From Octadecabacter antarcticus 307 (GTDB lineage Bacteria > Pseudomonadota > Alphaproteobacteria > Rhodobacterales > Rhodobacteraceae), in NCBI RefSeq assembly GCF_000155675.2, contig NC_020911.1:2904501-2968500 (forward strand): DNA of 64,000 nt. Reading direction: 5' to 3'. A program made the translations under genes and the position numbers. Below are positions 7,504 to 17,184 of the stretch, in pieces (position 1 is the first letter of the stretch; every line of letters starts with the position of its first letter). The notes beneath the pieces are model-generated. The model was not told the DNA's origin. It did not search any database and worked only from the letters and a program-made list of their open reading frames with translations.

Positions 7504-8808
7504 CTAACCCCGGTTCAACTTGTCGATCCTAGCACGCACGCTAAGCCCATGAGCTTGCAAACTTTCGGAAATGGCAAGCCGTTCTGCAGCCGGACCGATC
7601 GCCGCCAGCGCATCGGGCGTCATTTTTGCAAGCGTTGTACGTTTGAGGAAATCCATCACCGACAACCCGCTTGAGAACCGCGCCGACCGCGCCGTCGGCA
7701 GCACATGGTTCGGCCCGCCGACATAGTCGCCAATGGCTTCTGGCGTCCAAGCGCCAATAAATATCGCGCCAGCGTGGGTGATCTGATCAGCCAGACTATC
7801 GGCATCCGCGACGCAAATCTCAAGATGCTCAGGTGCAATTCTATCTGATAACACAACGGCTTGCGCCATGTCTTTCACTGTAATAATTGCGCCGTAATCA
7901 CGCCAGCTTGGCCCCGCCACCGCGCGGCGTTCCAATGTCAGCAATCGCGCCTCGATTGCACTTGCCACGGCCTGACCGAAAGCAGCGTCATCCGTGATCA
8001 GGATCGACTGCGCGTTCTCGTCGTGTTCAGCCTGTGACAGCAAATCAAGCGCGATCCAGTCGGGGTCATTGTCTTTATCAGCAATCACTAAAATTTCTGA
8101 TGGCCCCGCGATCATGTCGATCCCGACCTTGCCAAACACCCGCCGTTTCGCCGCCGCGACATAGGCGTTGCCCGGACCAGTGATCTTATCCACGGGTGCT
8201 ATCGTTTCGGTGCCATAGGCCAGCGCCGCCACCGCCTGCGCACCACCGATACGGTAAATTTCGTCCACGCCCGCGATCCGCGCCGCCATCAGGACAAGGG
8301 GGTTCACCGCCCCGTCCGGCGTCGGCACAACCATCGCCAACCTCCCCACGCCAGCAACCTTCGCAGGCACCGCGTTCATCAAAACTGATGATGGATAGGT
8401 CGCAATACCGCCGGGAACATACAATCCAGCAGCCGACACAGGCGTCCAACGCCACCCCAGCGACGCACCCGCATCGTCCGTCCAGAATGCATCTTCGGGC
8501 ATTTGGCGCAGGTGATAATCCCGAATGCGCGTCGCTGCCAATTCAAGCGCTGCACGGTCTTCGTCGCTAACCTGCGCGCAATAATCTTCAATCTCAACAC
8601 TGGTGAACCGCAGGCCATCTGCGTCCAAGTGCAATCGATCAAATTTCGCCGTTAAGTCAAGAACAGCCGCATCCCCGCGCGCGCGCACGTCTGCAATGAT
8701 GTCCGCAACAACAGCGTCCACATCTGGCGAATCCTCGCGCTTAGCGCCAAGCAACGCCTGAAATGCGGTCTCAAAATTACTGTCTGATATCTCTAAAAAC
8801 TGTGGCAT
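7504..8808 (-). CDS. hisD: Histidinol dehydrogenase
   Basis: A full-length 434-residue enzyme of histidine biosynthesis; it oxidises L-histidinol to L-histidine in two NAD-dependent steps. Recognisable blocks are 'YVPGGIATYPSSVLMNAVPA' (around residue 130), 'ITGPGNAYVAAAKRRVFG', 'DMIAGPSEILVIAD', 'DLLSQAEHDENAQ' (metal ligand region) and 'GPNHVLPTARSARFSSGL' near the C-terminus. It stands 29 bp from the DUF2948 gene and 4 bp from the UPF0262 gene, in one operon. No lesion is seen. Confidence 0.96.
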   Translation of the reverse strand: MPQFLEISDSNFETAFQALLGAKREDSPDVDAVVADIIADVRARGDAAVLDLTAKFDRLHLDADGLRFTSVEIEDYCAQVSDEDRAALELAATRIRDYHLRQMPEDAFWTDDAGASLGWRWTPVSAAGLYVPGGIATYPSSVLMNAVPAKVAGVGRLAMVVPTPDGAVNPLVLMAARIAGVDEIYRIGGAQAVAALAYGTETIAPVDKITGPGNAYVAAAKRRVFGKVGIDMIAGPSEILVIADKDNDPDWIALDLLSQAEHDENAQSILITDDAAFGQAVASAIEARLLTLERRAVAGPSWRDYGAIITVKDMAQAVVLSDRIAPEHLEICVADADSLADQITHAGAIFIGAWTPEAIGDYVGGPNHVLPTARSARFSSGLSVMDFLKRTTLAKMTPDALAAIGPAAERLAISESLQAHGLSVRARIDKLNRG

Positions 8809-8837
8809 TTAGAACTCCTGCTGTCTGACACCACGGT

Positions 8838-9326
8838 CTAGTCGTCGTGTTTCGGCATCGCCTTTGACGGTGCCAAATAGGGCCGCGTGACGTCCTTTAG
8901 AACAACTTCTAGCGCTTCGACATCAATCCGTATCGCACCGTCGCCCGCAAGTGTCAGCACTACGAAACCACCGCCGTCAGTTCCAGCCTCAAACACCATG
9001 TTCAGCACCGACAAGACCATATCGCCATCACGCACATCGACGCCACTGGCCTGCACGCGCATCGCGTCCTCAATTACCAGCACAGACTGAACCCGTTCGT
9101 AATCGCGCTTCCGGGCCTCTGCCTTGTCGGCATCTTCCCAACGAAACCGGTTCAACAGCAGCGCAAACCGACGTGCTGCGCGATCCCATTTCATTTCAGC
9201 TCCCGGAAAAACCGCATCTTGCACAAGGCCCGACAGCACGGCCAGATCCTCGGCATCGTACGCTTTCAGGCGTAAGGGCGCTTCGTTTCCGTCTTCAAAG
9301 GTTGCGTCGTTTGCTGAAGTATTCAT
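8838..9326 (-). CDS. DUF2948 family protein
   Basis: A 162-residue soluble protein with '[28 protein letters not shown]' near the N-terminus and '[32 protein letters not shown]' near the end, the typical layout of DUF2948. Its start overlaps the murA stop by 4 bp, as in other Rhodobacterales where it separates murA and hisD. Function is unknown. Confidence 0.88.
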   Translation of the reverse strand: MNTSANDATFEDGNEAPLRLKAYDAEDLAVLSGLVQDAVFPGAEMKWDRAARRFALLLNRFRWEDADKAEARKRDYERVQSVLVIEDAMRVQASGVDVRDGDMVLSVLNMVFEAGTDGGGFVVLTLAGDGAIRIDVEALEVVLKDVTRPYLAPSKAMPKHDD

Positions 9327-10594
9327 CGTCCTGCCACCCGCTCAATATCCGCACCAACGCGGCCCAGTTTTTCTGCAACATTTTCATAGCCACGATCGAG
9401 ATGGTACACGCGGTTCACCTGCGTTTCACCGTTCGCAGCCAACCCTGCAAGGATCAGTGACACCGACGCACGAAGATCTGTCGCCATCACCGGCGCGCCC
9501 TTCATTTTGTCGACGCCCGTGACAGTCGCCGTGCCGCCGTGGACTTCGATGTTTGCGCCCATGCGCACCAGTTCCGGCGCGTGCATAAAGCGGTTTTCGA
9601 ATATCTTTTCTTCCAGCACGGACGTGCCATCAGCAAAGCACAGCATCGCCATCATCTGCGCCTGTAGATCCGTCGGGAAACCCGGGAAGGGTTCGGTCTT
9701 AACGTTCACCGCACGCGGGCGGTCGCCGTTCAGCTTAACCTTCAGACCAACCTTGGTTTCCTCAACGCTGACGCCAACTGCGTCAAGTTTTTCTGCAAAT
9801 GCACCGACCAATTCCATCCGCCCGCCGATACATTCCACCTCTCCACCGGCAATCACTGGCGCCAGCATATAAGTGCCAAGTTCGATGCGGTCCGTTACAA
9901 CGGGGTGCGTCGCGCCGTGCAAACGATCGACGCCCTGAATGGTGATCGTGGACGTGCCATCGCCATCAATCTGCGCGCCCATTTTGCGCAGGCAAGACGC
10001 CAGATCGACAATCTCGGGCTCACGCGCGGCATTATTAATAACGGTTGTGCCTTTAGCCAACGTCGCGGCCATCATGATATTTTCCGTCGCGCCGACGCTG
10101 GCGAACGGAAAATCTATCACAGCACCCTTCAGCTTTCCGCCCTCCGCCTTGGCATGCAGATACCCGTTCCTAAGGTCGATCTGCGCGCCCATCTTCGTGA
10201 GACCGTCAGTGTGAATATCCATTGGCCGCGCACCAATGGCGCACCCCCCCGGGAGCGATACAATCGCGTGACCTTCGCGTGCCAACAAAGGCCCCAAGAC
10301 CAAATTTGAGGCCCGCATCTTGCGCACGATGTCGTAATCAGCGGTCGTGTTGATCGACCCATGGCATGACATCGTCTGCACCTTACCGTCTTGGAGCGAC
10401 GAAATCTCAGCGCCCAGCGATTCCAGCAACACAGTCATGGTCTTAATGTCGGACAAACGTGGCGTGTTGGTCAGCGTCAGCGGTTCATCGCTTAACAATG
10501 TCGCAGGCATGAGCGCCAATGCTGCGTTCTTTGCGCCTGCAATTTCGATCTGGCCTGACAGCGCTTTGCCGCCTCGTACAACGATGGAATCCAT
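9323..10594 (-). CDS. murA: UDP-N-acetylglucosamine 1-carboxyvinyltransferase
   Basis: A full-length 423-residue protein. MurA transfers enolpyruvate from PEP to UDP-GlcNAc, the first committed step of peptidoglycan synthesis. The loop Cys is present at residue 118 ('[16 protein letters not shown]'). Other family blocks are '[11 protein letters not shown]' at the N-terminus (PEP/UDP-sugar contacts) and '[15 protein letters not shown]' near residue 300. It is the first large gene of the housekeeping operon, preceded by a 65-aa hypothetical gene 5 bp upstream. Confidence 0.96.
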   Translation of the reverse strand: MDSIVVRGGKALSGQIEIAGAKNAALALMPATLLSDEPLTLTNTPRLSDIKTMTVLLESLGAEISSLQDGKVQTMSCHGSINTTADYDIVRKMRASNLVLGPLLAREGHAIVSLPGGCAIGARPMDIHTDGLTKMGAQIDLRNGYLHAKAEGGKLKGAVIDFPFASVGATENIMMAATLAKGTTVINNAAREPEIVDLASCLRKMGAQIDGDGTSTITIQGVDRLHGATHPVVTDRIELGTYMLAPVIAGGEVECIGGRMELVGAFAEKLDAVGVSVEETKVGLKVKLNGDRPRAVNVKTEPFPGFPTDLQAQMMAMLCFADGTSVLEEKIFENRFMHAPELVRMGANIEVHGGTATVTGVDKMKGAPVMATDLRASVSLILAGLAANGETQVNRVYHLDRGYENVAEKLGRVGADIERVAGR

Positions 10595-10599
10595 GCCTG

Positions 10600-10797
10600 T
10601 TATTCTTTCTGATGTGGCGCAGTCGCACCGGGCTGATGTGGCGCAGTCGCAGCGGGTTCTTGTGCGGCTTGCTCATCCGCTTGTTTTGTCGCCTTGGCAC
10701 GCGCTTGTGCCTTACGCCGTCCAAGGTTTGCTTTCAACGCGGCCTTTAAGCGATCTTCGCGTGTTTGGGCCGGTTTGGGGTTCGATTTACTGCTCAT
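10600..10797 (-). CDS. Small basic hypothetical protein upstream of murA
   Basis: A 65-residue protein from ATG 10797 ([36 protein letters not shown]...). The N-terminal half is a charged Lys/Arg/Ala helix and the tail contains the short repeat ATAPHQ-x-GATAPHQ. Similar small proteins with '[19 protein letters not shown]' commonly precede murA in Rhodobacterales, which supports its reality. Function unknown. Confidence 0.7.
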   Translation of the reverse strand: MSSKSNPKPAQTREDRLKAALKANLGRRKAQARAKATKQADEQAAQEPAATAPHQPGATAPHQKE

Positions 10798-10881
10798 ACC
10801 GCTTGTTACCTGATGCCGCAAAAACCGTCCAGAGAGGGCTTGCAGATTACATGTTTTGCGTCTACTCCGCGCTCATCGGTC

Positions 10882-10956
10882 GCTGCTGTAGCTCACTGGC
10901 AGAGCACTCCCTTGGTAAGGGAGAGGTCGAGAGTTCGATTCTCTCCAGCAGCACCA
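10882..10956 (+). tRNA. tRNA-Thr (GGU)
   Basis: 75 nt including an encoded CCA. The acceptor stem GCTGCTG pairs with CAGCAGC; the anticodon loop CTTGGTA gives anticodon GGU for Thr codon ACC; the T-arm is GAGAGTTCGATTCTCTC. It is followed 78 bp later by a truncated integrase, so it has probably served as an integration site. Confidence 0.95.
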
Positions 10957-11034
10957 GATTAACCCCTTGATAACAAATAAAACCCTTGCAATCTTGGCCC
11001 TAGGGCCGCTTGATGGTTACAAACTGAGCTGGCT

Positions 11035-11358
11035 ATGGCCGGGAAAGTCAGGCATTTAGTCAATCGCTCAGGGCGCTTCCACGCACGGTTAGTTGTGCCA
11101 AAAGATTTGCGTGCCATCGTTGGCAAAAGTGAATTGCGCTTACCTTTGGGTGGCGATTACCACCGAGCCCTCAAACTTTTACCTAGTGCAGTCACACAGC
11201 TTCAACTTCAAATAGGTGAAGCTGAGCACAAGTCAGGCCAAGTTTCTGATGTTCCTCGCTACCCTATGATGGCGGACCAGATGGCAGTGGCGCATTATAA
11301 CCGCCGCTTGGCGTTTGCTTGCTTGATGGGGCGGGTTTTACGTCGGTTTGCGCCATGA
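11035..11358 (+). pseudogene. Truncated tyrosine-recombinase (integrase) N-terminus
   Basis: MAGKVRHLVNRSGRFHARLVVPKDLRAIVGKSELRLPLGGD... is the N-terminal SAM-like region of phage/island integrases of the kind that begin with a 'RxGRFxARxVVPKDLR' block. About 90 codons look authentic. The frame then reads into unrelated sequence near 11310 (RLAFACLMGRVLRRFAP), and no catalytic R-H-R-Y domain follows. Its place 78 bp after tRNA-Thr suggests it is what remains of an island that entered at this tRNA. Confidence 0.75.
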
Positions 11359-11359
11359 T

Positions 11360-11632
11360 TCACACCCTTTCCCGAAGCGCCGCTTCGATCTCGGGTTTCT
11401 GCTTTGTAAAAGGGCCATAGGCGAACCAACCGTCTCCGACGGTGATCGGTGCGACCCGCACGCCGTAGCGTGCCATAGCGTCCTCCATGATGGCCTGATC
11501 GGTCAGGTCGCGCTCGTCGTAGGGGATGCCCTCGCGATCGAGCCATGCCTTGAGGGCGTGGCAATCCGGGCAGGTCGGCGTCATATAGATTGTTAAGTCG
11601 ATGGCTAAGTCTGCATCAGTTCCGAAGACCAT
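11360..11632 (-). CDS. Glutaredoxin-like protein (CPDC motif)
   Basis: A 90-residue thioredoxin-fold protein with 'IYMTPTCPDCHALKAWLDREGIPYDERDL' and a cis-Pro at 'VRVAPIT'. The CPDC active site fits glutaredoxin/NrdH-like thiol-disulfide exchange. The start at 11632 is chosen because GGAGG lies 5 nt upstream; a second ATG at 11644 lacks this. It follows the copA fragment in the same direction, 71 bp away, suggesting a role in handling copper or thiol stress with CopA. Confidence 0.8.
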   Translation of the reverse strand: MVFGTDADLAIDLTIYMTPTCPDCHALKAWLDREGIPYDERDLTDQAIMEDAMARYGVRVAPITVGDGWFAYGPFTKQKPEIEAALRERV

Positions 11633-11703
11633 GATGTCCTCCATTGGATTTGTTGGGCAGGCTCCGGGCCGGATAGGACCCGGAGCCTGATTTTCTTTCG
11701 CGC

Positions 11704-12683
11704 TTACTCTGCGGCGGCAAGATGCGGCTGTTGCACAGCTTCACTCTCGGGAGCCACATCGCCTTGCATCGGGGCCTTGAAACGGCGCAATCGCAGCGCA
11801 TTGCCCAGCACGAACACGCTGGAGAGTGCCATGGCACCCGCTGCGAAGATCGGCGACAGCAACAGGCCAAAGGAGGGATAGAGCGCGCCCGCCGCCACCG
11901 GGATCAGAGCCGTGTTGTAGGCGAAGCCCCAGAACAGGTTCTGCTTGATGTTGCGGATCGTCGCCTGACTGATCGCGATCGCGTTCGGCACACCTTTCAG
12001 GCTGCCCGACATCAGAACCACATCGGCCGCTTCGATGGCCACATCGGTGCCGGTGCCGATGGCAAGGCCGACGTCGGCCTGGGCCAGCGCGGGCGCATCG
12101 TTGATGCCGTCGCCCACGAAAGCCAGTCGGCCATACTTGGCTTTCAGGCGCTTCACCGCGTCCACCTTGCCGTCAGGCAGCACCTCAGCCACGATCTCGT
12201 CGATGCCAAGACGTAGGGCGATGGCCTCCGCCGTGCGGCGGTTGTCGCCGGTGATCATCACGACCTTCAGCCCCAGATCATTCAGCGCTTTGATCGCCTC
12301 GGGCGTCGTCTCCTTGATGGGATCGGCGACCGCCACGATGGCGGCAAGCTTTCCGTCGATCGCCACGTAAAGCGGGGTCTTGCCTTCGTCGCCGAGCCGG
12401 TTGGCGGTTTCTCTGAACAGCGCCGTATCGAGGCCGATCTTGGCCATGAAGCGGTCGGCACCAATCTCGACACGTACGCCTTCGACTTTGGCTCCGACGC
12501 CGAACCCGGTCACAGAATCGAACCCCGTCACTTTCGGCAGATCGAGCCCTTCGGCCTTGGCCGCTTCGACGATGGCCCGTGCGATGGGATGCTCGGACTG
12601 AACTTCGACGGCCGCGATCCTGGCAAGAACGTCTTTCCGGTCGAAACCTTCGGCCAGATCAAGATCGGTCAGCGGTTTGGTCT
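11704..12683 (-). pseudogene. copA: copA, 3' part (copper-exporting P1B-type ATPase, C-terminal half)
   Basis: About 325 residues continue the ATPase after the phosphorylation site: '[21 protein letters not shown]' (HP motif of the N-domain), '[10 protein letters not shown]', '[16 protein letters not shown]', '[22 protein letters not shown]' (P-domain Mg site) and the last two membrane helices ending in '[12 protein letters not shown]'. The N-terminal half, including the DKTGT motif, is at 15166-16732. The two halves are separated by an IS3-type element with a nested IS110, so no full CopA can be made from this locus. Confidence 0.92.
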
Positions 12684-12740
12684 TGTCACGGTTTAGTTCC
12701 CGTCTCTTTCGAGCAATGTTTGCTATGAAGGAGATAGAGA

Positions 12741-13016
12741 ATGGCAAAGAGATACACAGATGAGTTTCGGCGTGATGCGGTGCGCATGGCGACGACGAGT
12801 GGGTTAACGCGGCCTCAACTTTCATCAGATTTAGGGGTTGGGCTTTCGACGCTGAACAAATGGGTTCAACAGCATCAACACGATGACCTGATGTCAGGAC
12901 CGCATCAAGACGTTGAGAAGGAGAACACGCGGCTTCGCAAGGAAGTCCGTCTGCTGCGCGAGGAGAGGGAAGTGTTAAAAAAGGCGGCGATCTTCTTTGC
13001 AGGCCAAAGCCGGTGA
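12741..13016 (+). CDS. IS3-C transposase OrfA
   Basis: A 91-residue IS3-type Orf[22 protein letters not shown] with an HTH ('[18 protein letters not shown]') and a C-terminal leucine-rich coiled coil ('[21 protein letters not shown]'). It overlaps OrfB by 4 bp (ATGA-type, GTG start). It appears intact and could still supply OrfA, but its OrfB partner is broken. Confidence 0.9.
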   Translation: MAKRYTDEFRRDAVRMATTSGLTRPQLSSDLGVGLSTLNKWVQQHQHDDLMSGPHQDVEKENTRLRKEVRLLREEREVLKKAAIFFAGQSR

Positions 13017-13684
13017 GGTTTGCTTTCATCGACGTCTGGAAAGAAGAATGGCCAGTTGAGTTTCTGTGCCGCGTTATGCGGGTCACATCACGTGGTTTCC
13101 GCGCGTGGCGGGTTCGCCCGATGAGCCAGCGACAACGAGATGATATGGTGATCCTAGCTCATATCCGTGAACAGCATCGCTTAAGCCTGCAAAGCTATGG
13201 GCGGCCTCGGATGACCGAGGAACTGCAAGAATTGGGATTGAAGGTGGGCCATCGTAGGGTCGGACGTCTGATGGGCGAGAATGGCATCAAGATCATCAGA
13301 ACCCAGAAGTACAAGGCGACAACGGACAGCAACCACACGTTCAACATCGCACCAAATCTGTTGGATCAAGATTTCTCAGCGACTGGCCCCAATCAGAAAT
13401 GGGCTGGCGACATCAGCTACATCTGGACAAGTGAGGGCTGGCTGTATCTTGCCGTCATCCTTGACCTGTATTCTCGCCGCGTCATCGGCTGGGCTGTCAG
13501 TAACCGCATGAAGAAGGATCTGGCAATCCGGGCGTTAGATATGGCCGTTGCTTTGCGCCAACCACCGGAGGATTGCATTCACCATACGGATCGTGGTTCG
13601 CAATATTGCTCAAATGAGTATCAGAAGCGCCTGTCCAAGCACGGCTTCAAGATCTCGATGAGCGGCAAGGGAAATTGTTATGAT

Positions 13685-13878
13685 TGTGAGTATGGTATTG
13701 CGGCTTGATGGCCTGACCCATGTTACGATTGACTGCGTGTCATTGTATTGACGTGTCGACCGTCAAGTCGCCCCGGCGACGGGTGAGATGTGACCTCATA
13801 GGAGCATGACGGGGACGCCCCATCACAGTCCTGTCCTCTCAGAATGTTGCCTGGGCATTCTCAACCTAAGGGGACAAC
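13685..13878 (+). ncRNA. Candidate bridge-RNA region of IS110
   Basis: IS110-type elements encode a structured bridge RNA in a long non-coding end next to the recombinase; it pairs with target and donor DNA. Here the only sizeable non-coding stretch is this ~194-bp 5' end, containing GC-rich segments (for example GTCGACCGTCAAGTCGCCCC near 13755) able to fold. Position and length fit. The fold and guide loops were not worked out, so this is inference from family knowledge. Confidence 0.45.
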
Positions 13879-14931
13879 ATGAAGATCAGACATCCAATTA
13901 TCATCGGCATCGATACGCATAAGGCAACACATGTTGCTGTCGCGATTGATACGCAAGGCACCCGCCTAGCAGCACTTTCCATCCCTGCGAACTCAAAGGG
14001 ATATCTGGAACTGGAACGCTGGTCTTGTGGCCTGGGTCATGTCCAAGCTTTTGGAATCGAAGGGACGGGCTCTTACGGTGCCGGTCTATCGCGCTGCTTG
14101 CTTGCACAAGGGCACCATGTTGTTGAGGTTACGAGACCCAATCGCCAGCTGCGCTATACTCAAGGCAAGACCGACAGCCTCGACGCAGAAGGTGCCGCTC
14201 GGTCAGTTTTATCTGGACAGGCAAATTCCCGCCCTAAAACCCAAACGGGATCGTCGGAGATGATCAGGCATCTGAAGATAGCCCGTGACACGGCTGTTAA
14301 GTCACGTTCACAGGCGATGGTGACCCTGAAAACACTGATCATCAATGCACCAGCTGATCTGCGTGAAGTACTGGATCAGATCAAAGGTAAGATCGGATTG
14401 ATCCGGCATATCGCGGCCTTCAGACCCGGTGATATACTTAATACATTAGCTTCTGCCAAAGCAGCCATGCGAGCTTTGGCACGACGGTGGCTATTGCTAC
14501 ATGAAGAGATTCTGGGTCACGATAAAGAACTGGAGCGACTTGTCATCAAACGCGCTCCGGACCTGATGCAATCCCACGGAATTGCGACAATGACAGTCGC
14601 AGAGATGCTAATCCTCGTTGGCGATGATCCCACGCGCATCCGATCTGAGGCTGCATTTGCCAAACTCTGTGGCGTTTGTCCCATCCCTGCATCAAGTGGG
14701 AAAACGCACCGTTTCCGTCTCAACAGAGGAGGAAACAGACAAGCCAACGCTGCGCTCTACCGTGTCGCCATCGTCAGGATGCGCAGCCACGAACCGACGC
14801 TTGCTTATGTCAAAAAACGTACGAAAGATGGCAAAAGCAAAAGCGAAATCATTCGATGCCTGAAGCGTTACATCGTCCGGGAGATTTACAGCCAACTCTG
14901 CGTGCCACAAACCATCAAAATTGCTGCTTGA
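13879..14931 (+). CDS. IS110-family transposase (DEDD recombinase)
   Basis: A 350-residue protein. N-terminal RuvC-like DEDD domain: 'IIIGIDTHKATHVAVAID' (first Asp), 'AFGIEGTGSYGAGLSRCL' (Glu), 'GKTDSLDAEGAAR' (Asp pair). C-terminal Tnp_2 (transposase IS116/IS110/IS902) domain: 'LCGVCPIPASSGKTHRFRLNRGGNRQANAAL' carries the conserved GG-N-R region with the Ser nucleophile context. It looks complete and unbroken. It shares only family-level similarity with the IS110 remnant at 4.0-4.4 kb. Confidence 0.92.
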   Translation: MKIRHPIIIGIDTHKATHVAVAIDTQGTRLAALSIPANSKGYLELERWSCGLGHVQAFGIEGTGSYGAGLSRCLLAQGHHVVEVTRPNRQLRYTQGKTDSLDAEGAARSVLSGQANSRPKTQTGSSEMIRHLKIARDTAVKSRSQAMVTLKTLIINAPADLREVLDQIKGKIGLIRHIAAFRPGDILNTLASAKAAMRALARRWLLLHEEILGHDKELERLVIKRAPDLMQSHGIATMTVAEMLILVGDDPTRIRSEAAFAKLCGVCPIPASSGKTHRFRLNRGGNRQANAALYRVAIVRMRSHEPTLAYVKKRTKDGKSKSEIIRCLKRYIVREIYSQLCVPQTIKIAA

Positions 14932-15165
14932 CGAATATAGGAGCTTCAACTCTATGGTTGAGACGTTCTTTAAATCCATCAAGGCTGAGCTGATCTGGCG
15001 TAACCGATGGGATACACGCCGTCAGGCAGAAGGTGCTATATTCCAGTATATCAACGGATTTTATAATCCAAGGCGCAGGCACTCGTCGCTAGGTGGTAAA
15101 AGCCCCTTGGCATTTGAACGAAAGGCCGCATAAAAGAGTTCAGAGACCGGAACGTAAGCGTGACA

Positions 15166-16732
15166 AGTCCAGTTTGCCTTCGGTAAGGGTGCCTGTCTTG
15201 TCGAGTGCCACGACCTTCGCCTCTTTCAGAAGCTGCAAGGCTTCGCCTCTGCGGAAGAGCACGCCCATCTCAGCTCCGCGCCCGGTGCCCACCATGATCG
15301 AGGTCGGCGTGGCGAGGCCCATGGCGCAGGGGCATGCGATGATCAGGACGGCCACCGCGTTGACCAGACCGAAGGTGAGCGCGGGTTCGGGCCCCCAGAT
15401 CATCCAGACGATGAAGGTCGCCGTGGCTGCCAGCATGACAGCGGGCACGAACCACATCGTCACCTTGTCGACCACGGCCTGGATCGGCAGTTTCGATCCC
15501 TGCGCTTCCTCGACCATGCGGATGATCTGCGCAAGCATCGTATTGGCCCCAACGGCGGTCGCCTCGAAAGCCAGCGCACCAGTCTGGTTGACCGTACCGC
15601 CAACCACTTCAGCGCCTTTCGATTTTTGGACAGGAACCGGCTCGCCGGTGATCATGGACTCGTCGATATAGCTCTTGCCTTCGATCACCGCGCCGTCGAC
15701 CGGCACCCGCTCGCCGGGCCGCACCTCGATGATATCGCCGGGGGCGACGTCGGCGACGGCGACCTCGGTGGTCTGGCCTTCACGGCGCACGCGCGCCATC
15801 TTGGGCTGGAGGCCGACGAGGCGCTTGATTGCCTCCGACGTGCGGCCCTTGGCGCGCGCTTCGAGATACCGGCCGAGCAGGATCAGAGTGACGATGACGA
15901 CGGCCGCCTCGAAATAGACGTTCACCGTACCGGCGGGCAGCAGGGACGGCGCGAAGGTCGCCACGACCGAATAGAGGAACGCGGCGGACGTGCCGACCGC
16001 GACAAGGCTGTTCATGTCCGGCGCGCCGCGCAGCAGCATCGGAAAGCCGTGGGTGTAGAAGCGGATCCCCGGAATGGCGAGTACCAGCAGCGTGAAGCCG
16101 AACTGGATGTACCAGTTAGCCTGCAGGCCGATCGTGTTCATGATCAGCTCATGCATGCCAGGAATGAGGTGGCTGCCCATCTCCAGAACGAAAACAGGAA
16201 CCGTCAATGCGGCCGCCAGGGTCAGGTCGCGCTTGAGTGCGGCTTCCTCTGCATCTTTGCGGGCCGCCGTTTCGGCATGTTCGTCGCCGCTCCGGTCGAT
16301 GGGCTTTGCGTCATAGCCGGTCTTCGCGACCGCCTCGATCAACGCCGCCAGGTCCGCGTCCCCCGTCACGTGGGCTCGCTCGGTCGCCAGGTTGACTGTG
16401 GCGGTGGCCACGCCGGGCACCGCCTTCAGCGCCTTTTCCACCCGGCCGACGCAGGAGGCGCAGGTCATGCCGCTGATCGCCAGGTCGATCGAGCCGGTCG
16501 GAACATCGTACCCGACGCCTCGAACCGCGGCCGCCAGCACGTCGCGCGCGACCGGGGCAGACAGCGTTATCTCGGCCTTCTCCGTTGCCAGATTCACGTT
16601 TGCGCTGACGACGCCGGGCACGGCTTTCAACGCCGCCTCGACACGGCCGACGCAAGAGGCGCAGGTCATCCCTTCGATTGGCAAATACACCTTATCCTGA
16701 TCTTGCGAATGCGTTCTTACCGGTGCGTTCAT
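15166..16732 (-). pseudogene. copA: copA, 5' part (copper-exporting P1B-type ATPase, N-terminal half)
   Basis: Two heavy-metal-associated domains, each with '[12 protein letters not shown]' (near residues 20 and 90), then membrane helices, the '[14 protein letters not shown]' actuator region, the transport motif '[12 protein letters not shown]' and the phosphorylation motif '[12 protein letters not shown]', after which IS3-C begins. Start 16732 is preferred over 16738 because AAAGGAG lies 6-7 nt before it. CopA exports Cu(I) from the cytoplasm. The gene is divergent from copZ across a MerR-type operator-like sequence. Confidence 0.92.
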
Positions 16733-16826
16733 CACCATCTCCTTTTTTCGAATCTATCACTCACAAATGAAGATGGGACTTCCAGCGATGGTAAGGCCAA
16801 GGGAAAGATAATAATTTTTTTGCCTC

Positions 16827-16852
16827 TTGACCTTCCAACGGTGGGAGACCCC
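16827..16852 (+). promoter_or_regulatory. CueR/MerR-type operator-like sequence between copA and copZ
   Basis: TTGACCTTCCAACGGTGGGAGACC resembles the dyad of CueR-regulated copper promoters (ACCTTCC...GGGAGaCC), with TTGACC as a -35 box. I could not place a convincing -10 at the 19-20 bp spacing typical of MerR promoters. No cueR gene is in the window. A regulator acting here would control copZ and perhaps the divergent copA. Confidence 0.5.
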
Positions 16853-16888
16853 ATTTGGCTATGCATGAGCTAAACCAAGTAGATTCTC

Positions 16889-17086
16889 ATGCAGTTTCAC
16901 ATCAAAAACATGTCCTGCGGCGGCTGCGCGAAAAGCGTGATCGCTGAAATTCGTTCCGTGGATGCCAAGGCCGATATCGCGACCGATCCGCCGAACCGGA
17001 AGGTCGTGGTGACGTCAAATGCGTCGCGCGCCGAATTAGAAGCCGTGCTTGAAGAAGCAGGCTATCCCGCCGCGTCCGCAGCCTGA
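16889..17086 (+). CDS. copZ: CopZ-like copper chaperone (HMA domain)
   Basis: A 65-residue single heavy-metal-associated domain: MQFHIKNMSCGGCAKSVIAEI, with the GMxCxxC-like motif MSCGGC, and 'LEAVLEEAGYPA' at the end. It would carry Cu(I) in the cytoplasm to CopA. It lies divergent to copA and probably responds to the same MerR-type operator. The ribosome-binding site is weak (AAGTAG). It appears intact although its partner ATPase is disrupted. Confidence 0.85.
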   Translation: MQFHIKNMSCGGCAKSVIAEIRSVDAKADIATDPPNRKVVVTSNASRAELEAVLEEAGYPAASAA

Positions 17087-17184
17087 ACGGAGAGATGCGC
17101 CCTGAACGAGGATGGAAAACCTCCAAAACTTCGTTCCTTCAAGCGGGAAGCAAAACTGAATTGACTGAAACGAAAGGAAAAGCC

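Larger units (their letters stand above)
13685..14947 (+). mobile_element. IS110-family element nested in IS3-C
   Basis: About 1.26 kb between the two halves of the IS3-C OrfB. There are no obvious terminal inverted repeats, as expected for IS110. It has ~190 bp of non-coding DNA (13685-13878) before the transposase and only ~16 bp after it. Junctions are set by restoring the host reading frame and may be off by a few bases. Confidence 0.85.
13013..15133 (+). pseudogene. IS3-C transposase OrfB, split by IS110
   Basis: The 5' part (to 13684) carries 'YGRPRMTEELQELGLKVGHRRVGRLM', 'WAGDISYIWTSEGWLYLAVILDLYSR' (first catalytic Asp) and 'HHTDRGSQYCS' (second Asp). It stops at 'SGKGNCYD' where IS110 begins. 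The remainder resumes at 14948 with 'NSMVETFFKSIKAELIW' (catalytic Glu) and ends 'HSSLGGKSPLAFERKAA' at 15133. Excising 13685-14947 would rebuild an unbroken transposase, so IS110 is the only lesion. Confidence 0.9.
12684..15165 (+). mobile_element. IS3-family element 'IS3-C' inserted in copA, carrying a nested IS110
   Basis: Terminal inverted repeats TGTCACGGTTTAGTTCC (12684) and GGAACGTAAGCGTGACA (ending 15165) bound OrfA, OrfB and a nested IS110. copA coding resumes on both sides. I see no matching 3-bp target duplication, which could be mutation or a small loss at the junction. Confidence 0.85.

Noticed and set aside
11295..11564. Arg-rich minus-strand frame over the glutaredoxin gene
   Set aside because: Shadow of the real gene in a GC-rich region; composition is typical of a wrong frame.
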